Of a DNA stretch of 39,384 bases, positions 39,261 through 39,384 are shown in pieces. Position 1 is the stretch's first letter; each line of letters opens with the position of its first letter. The notes beneath the pieces are model-generated. The model was not told the DNA's origin, did not search any database, and saw nothing but the letters and a program-made list of their open reading frames with translations. The position numbers and the translations under genes are program-made. Location: contig CAZIZT010000024.1 of NCBI GenBank assembly GCA_964544085.1, forward strand, positions 1 through 39,384, written 5' to 3'. The stretch is from CAZIZT01 sp964544085. GTDB taxonomy: Bacteria; Campylobacterota_A; Desulfurellia; Desulfurellales; Hippeaceae.

Positions 39261-39384
39261 CGGCTCTAAAGTGGGGCTGGCTGTTTCTGGTGGTCCAGAT
39301 TCCATGTGTATGTTGCATCTGTTTGCCCAACTGAAAGCGGAGTATTCCATTGATATAACTGTTCTGCATTTCAATCACAAACTA
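39211..39384 (+). CDS. tilS: tRNA(Ile)-lysidine synthase TilS (3' end missing)
   Basis: The first 58 residues are visible. VGLAVSGGPDSMCMLHLF contains the PP-loop SGGPDS (residues 26-31) that binds ATP, and VLHFNHKL matches the HxNHxL motif that follows in TilS. The enzyme adds lysine to C34 of tRNA-Ile(CAU) so that it reads AUA. The likely start is TTG 39211, 6 bases after GAAGG, giving LLKKLKDFIERNRLI, the usual helical N-terminus. This places the start 50 bases inside the flippase-like gene. No ATG is available. Confidence 0.88.
   Translation, partial: MLKKLKDFIERNRLIHSGSKVGLAVSGGPDSMCMLHLFAQLKAEYSIDITVLHFNHKL

Noticed and set aside
1..39384. CRISPR arrays, tRNA or rRNA genes, insertion sequences and prophage genes
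   Set aside because: I looked for regularly spaced repeats, cloverleaf-like sequences, transposase motifs and terminal inverted repeats and saw none; every gap is under about 250 bp and mostly regulatory.

Overview
This window is a compact Gram-negative bacterial chromosome segment. Genes abut or overlap by a few bases, no stretch above about 250 bp lacks a gene, and I see no rRNA, tRNA, CRISPR array or insertion sequence. Sigma70-type promoters, a futalosine-pathway MqnD of the subtype seen in Campylobacterota, an MSHA-like pilus locus and a PerR/peroxiredoxin/DPS-like ferritin block suggest an anaerobic or microaerophilic, possibly thermophilic delta/epsilon-proteobacterial lineage. Desulfurellales such as Hippea is my best guess, but only a guess.

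Layout: (1) 1-5386, plus strand: the end of a surface-sugar or small-molecule cluster with a thiamine-diphosphate enzyme (cut at the left edge), a short-chain dehydrogenase, an ATP-grasp ligase and a GH57-like protein. (2) 5577-15598, plus strand: one 14-gene type IV pilus operon of MSHA/type II secretion type, with assembly ATPase, major pilin, platform protein, five minor pilins, ExeA/MshM-like ATPase, TPR protein and PilM/N/O/P-like alignment subcomplex. The secretin, prepilin peptidase and retraction ATPase are not in the window. (3) 15588-19016: a secreted polysaccharide deacetylase, then a peroxide-defence block of PerR-like regulator, divergent peroxiredoxin and DPS-like ferritin, then a hotdog thioesterase. 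(4) 19013-22117, minus strand: rplM-rpsI with a clear promoter and terminator, followed by argC-argJ. (5) 22352-26908: a cytosolic PAS chemoreceptor facing an overlapping minus-strand operon mqnD, HI0933-type flavoprotein, zinc-ribbon protein, hemW. (6) 27081-33406, plus strand: a second pilus operon with a PilY1-like tip adhesin and four minor pilins. (7) 38182-33409, minus strand: a four-gene operon of GntR/FCD regulator, stand-alone ATP-grasp ligase, KamA-like radical SAM aminomutase and M20 peptidase, with a perfect palindrome on the -10 box. (8) 38325 to the end: a flippase-like membrane protein and the start of tilS.

The two pilus operons probably build one machine: the first encodes the motor, alignment complex and one minor-pilin set, the second the PilY1 adhesin with its own set. 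Both upstream regions share an exact 15-bp motif. The best candidate for an undescribed system is block 7. Its aminomutase keeps the radical SAM, carboxylate-binding and PLP residues but lacks both aspartates that read the side chain in lysine 2,3-aminomutase. Beside it sit an amino-acid-ligase-like ATP-grasp enzyme and a peptidase, so an unusual beta-amino acid that is coupled and later released is a reasonable hypothesis.
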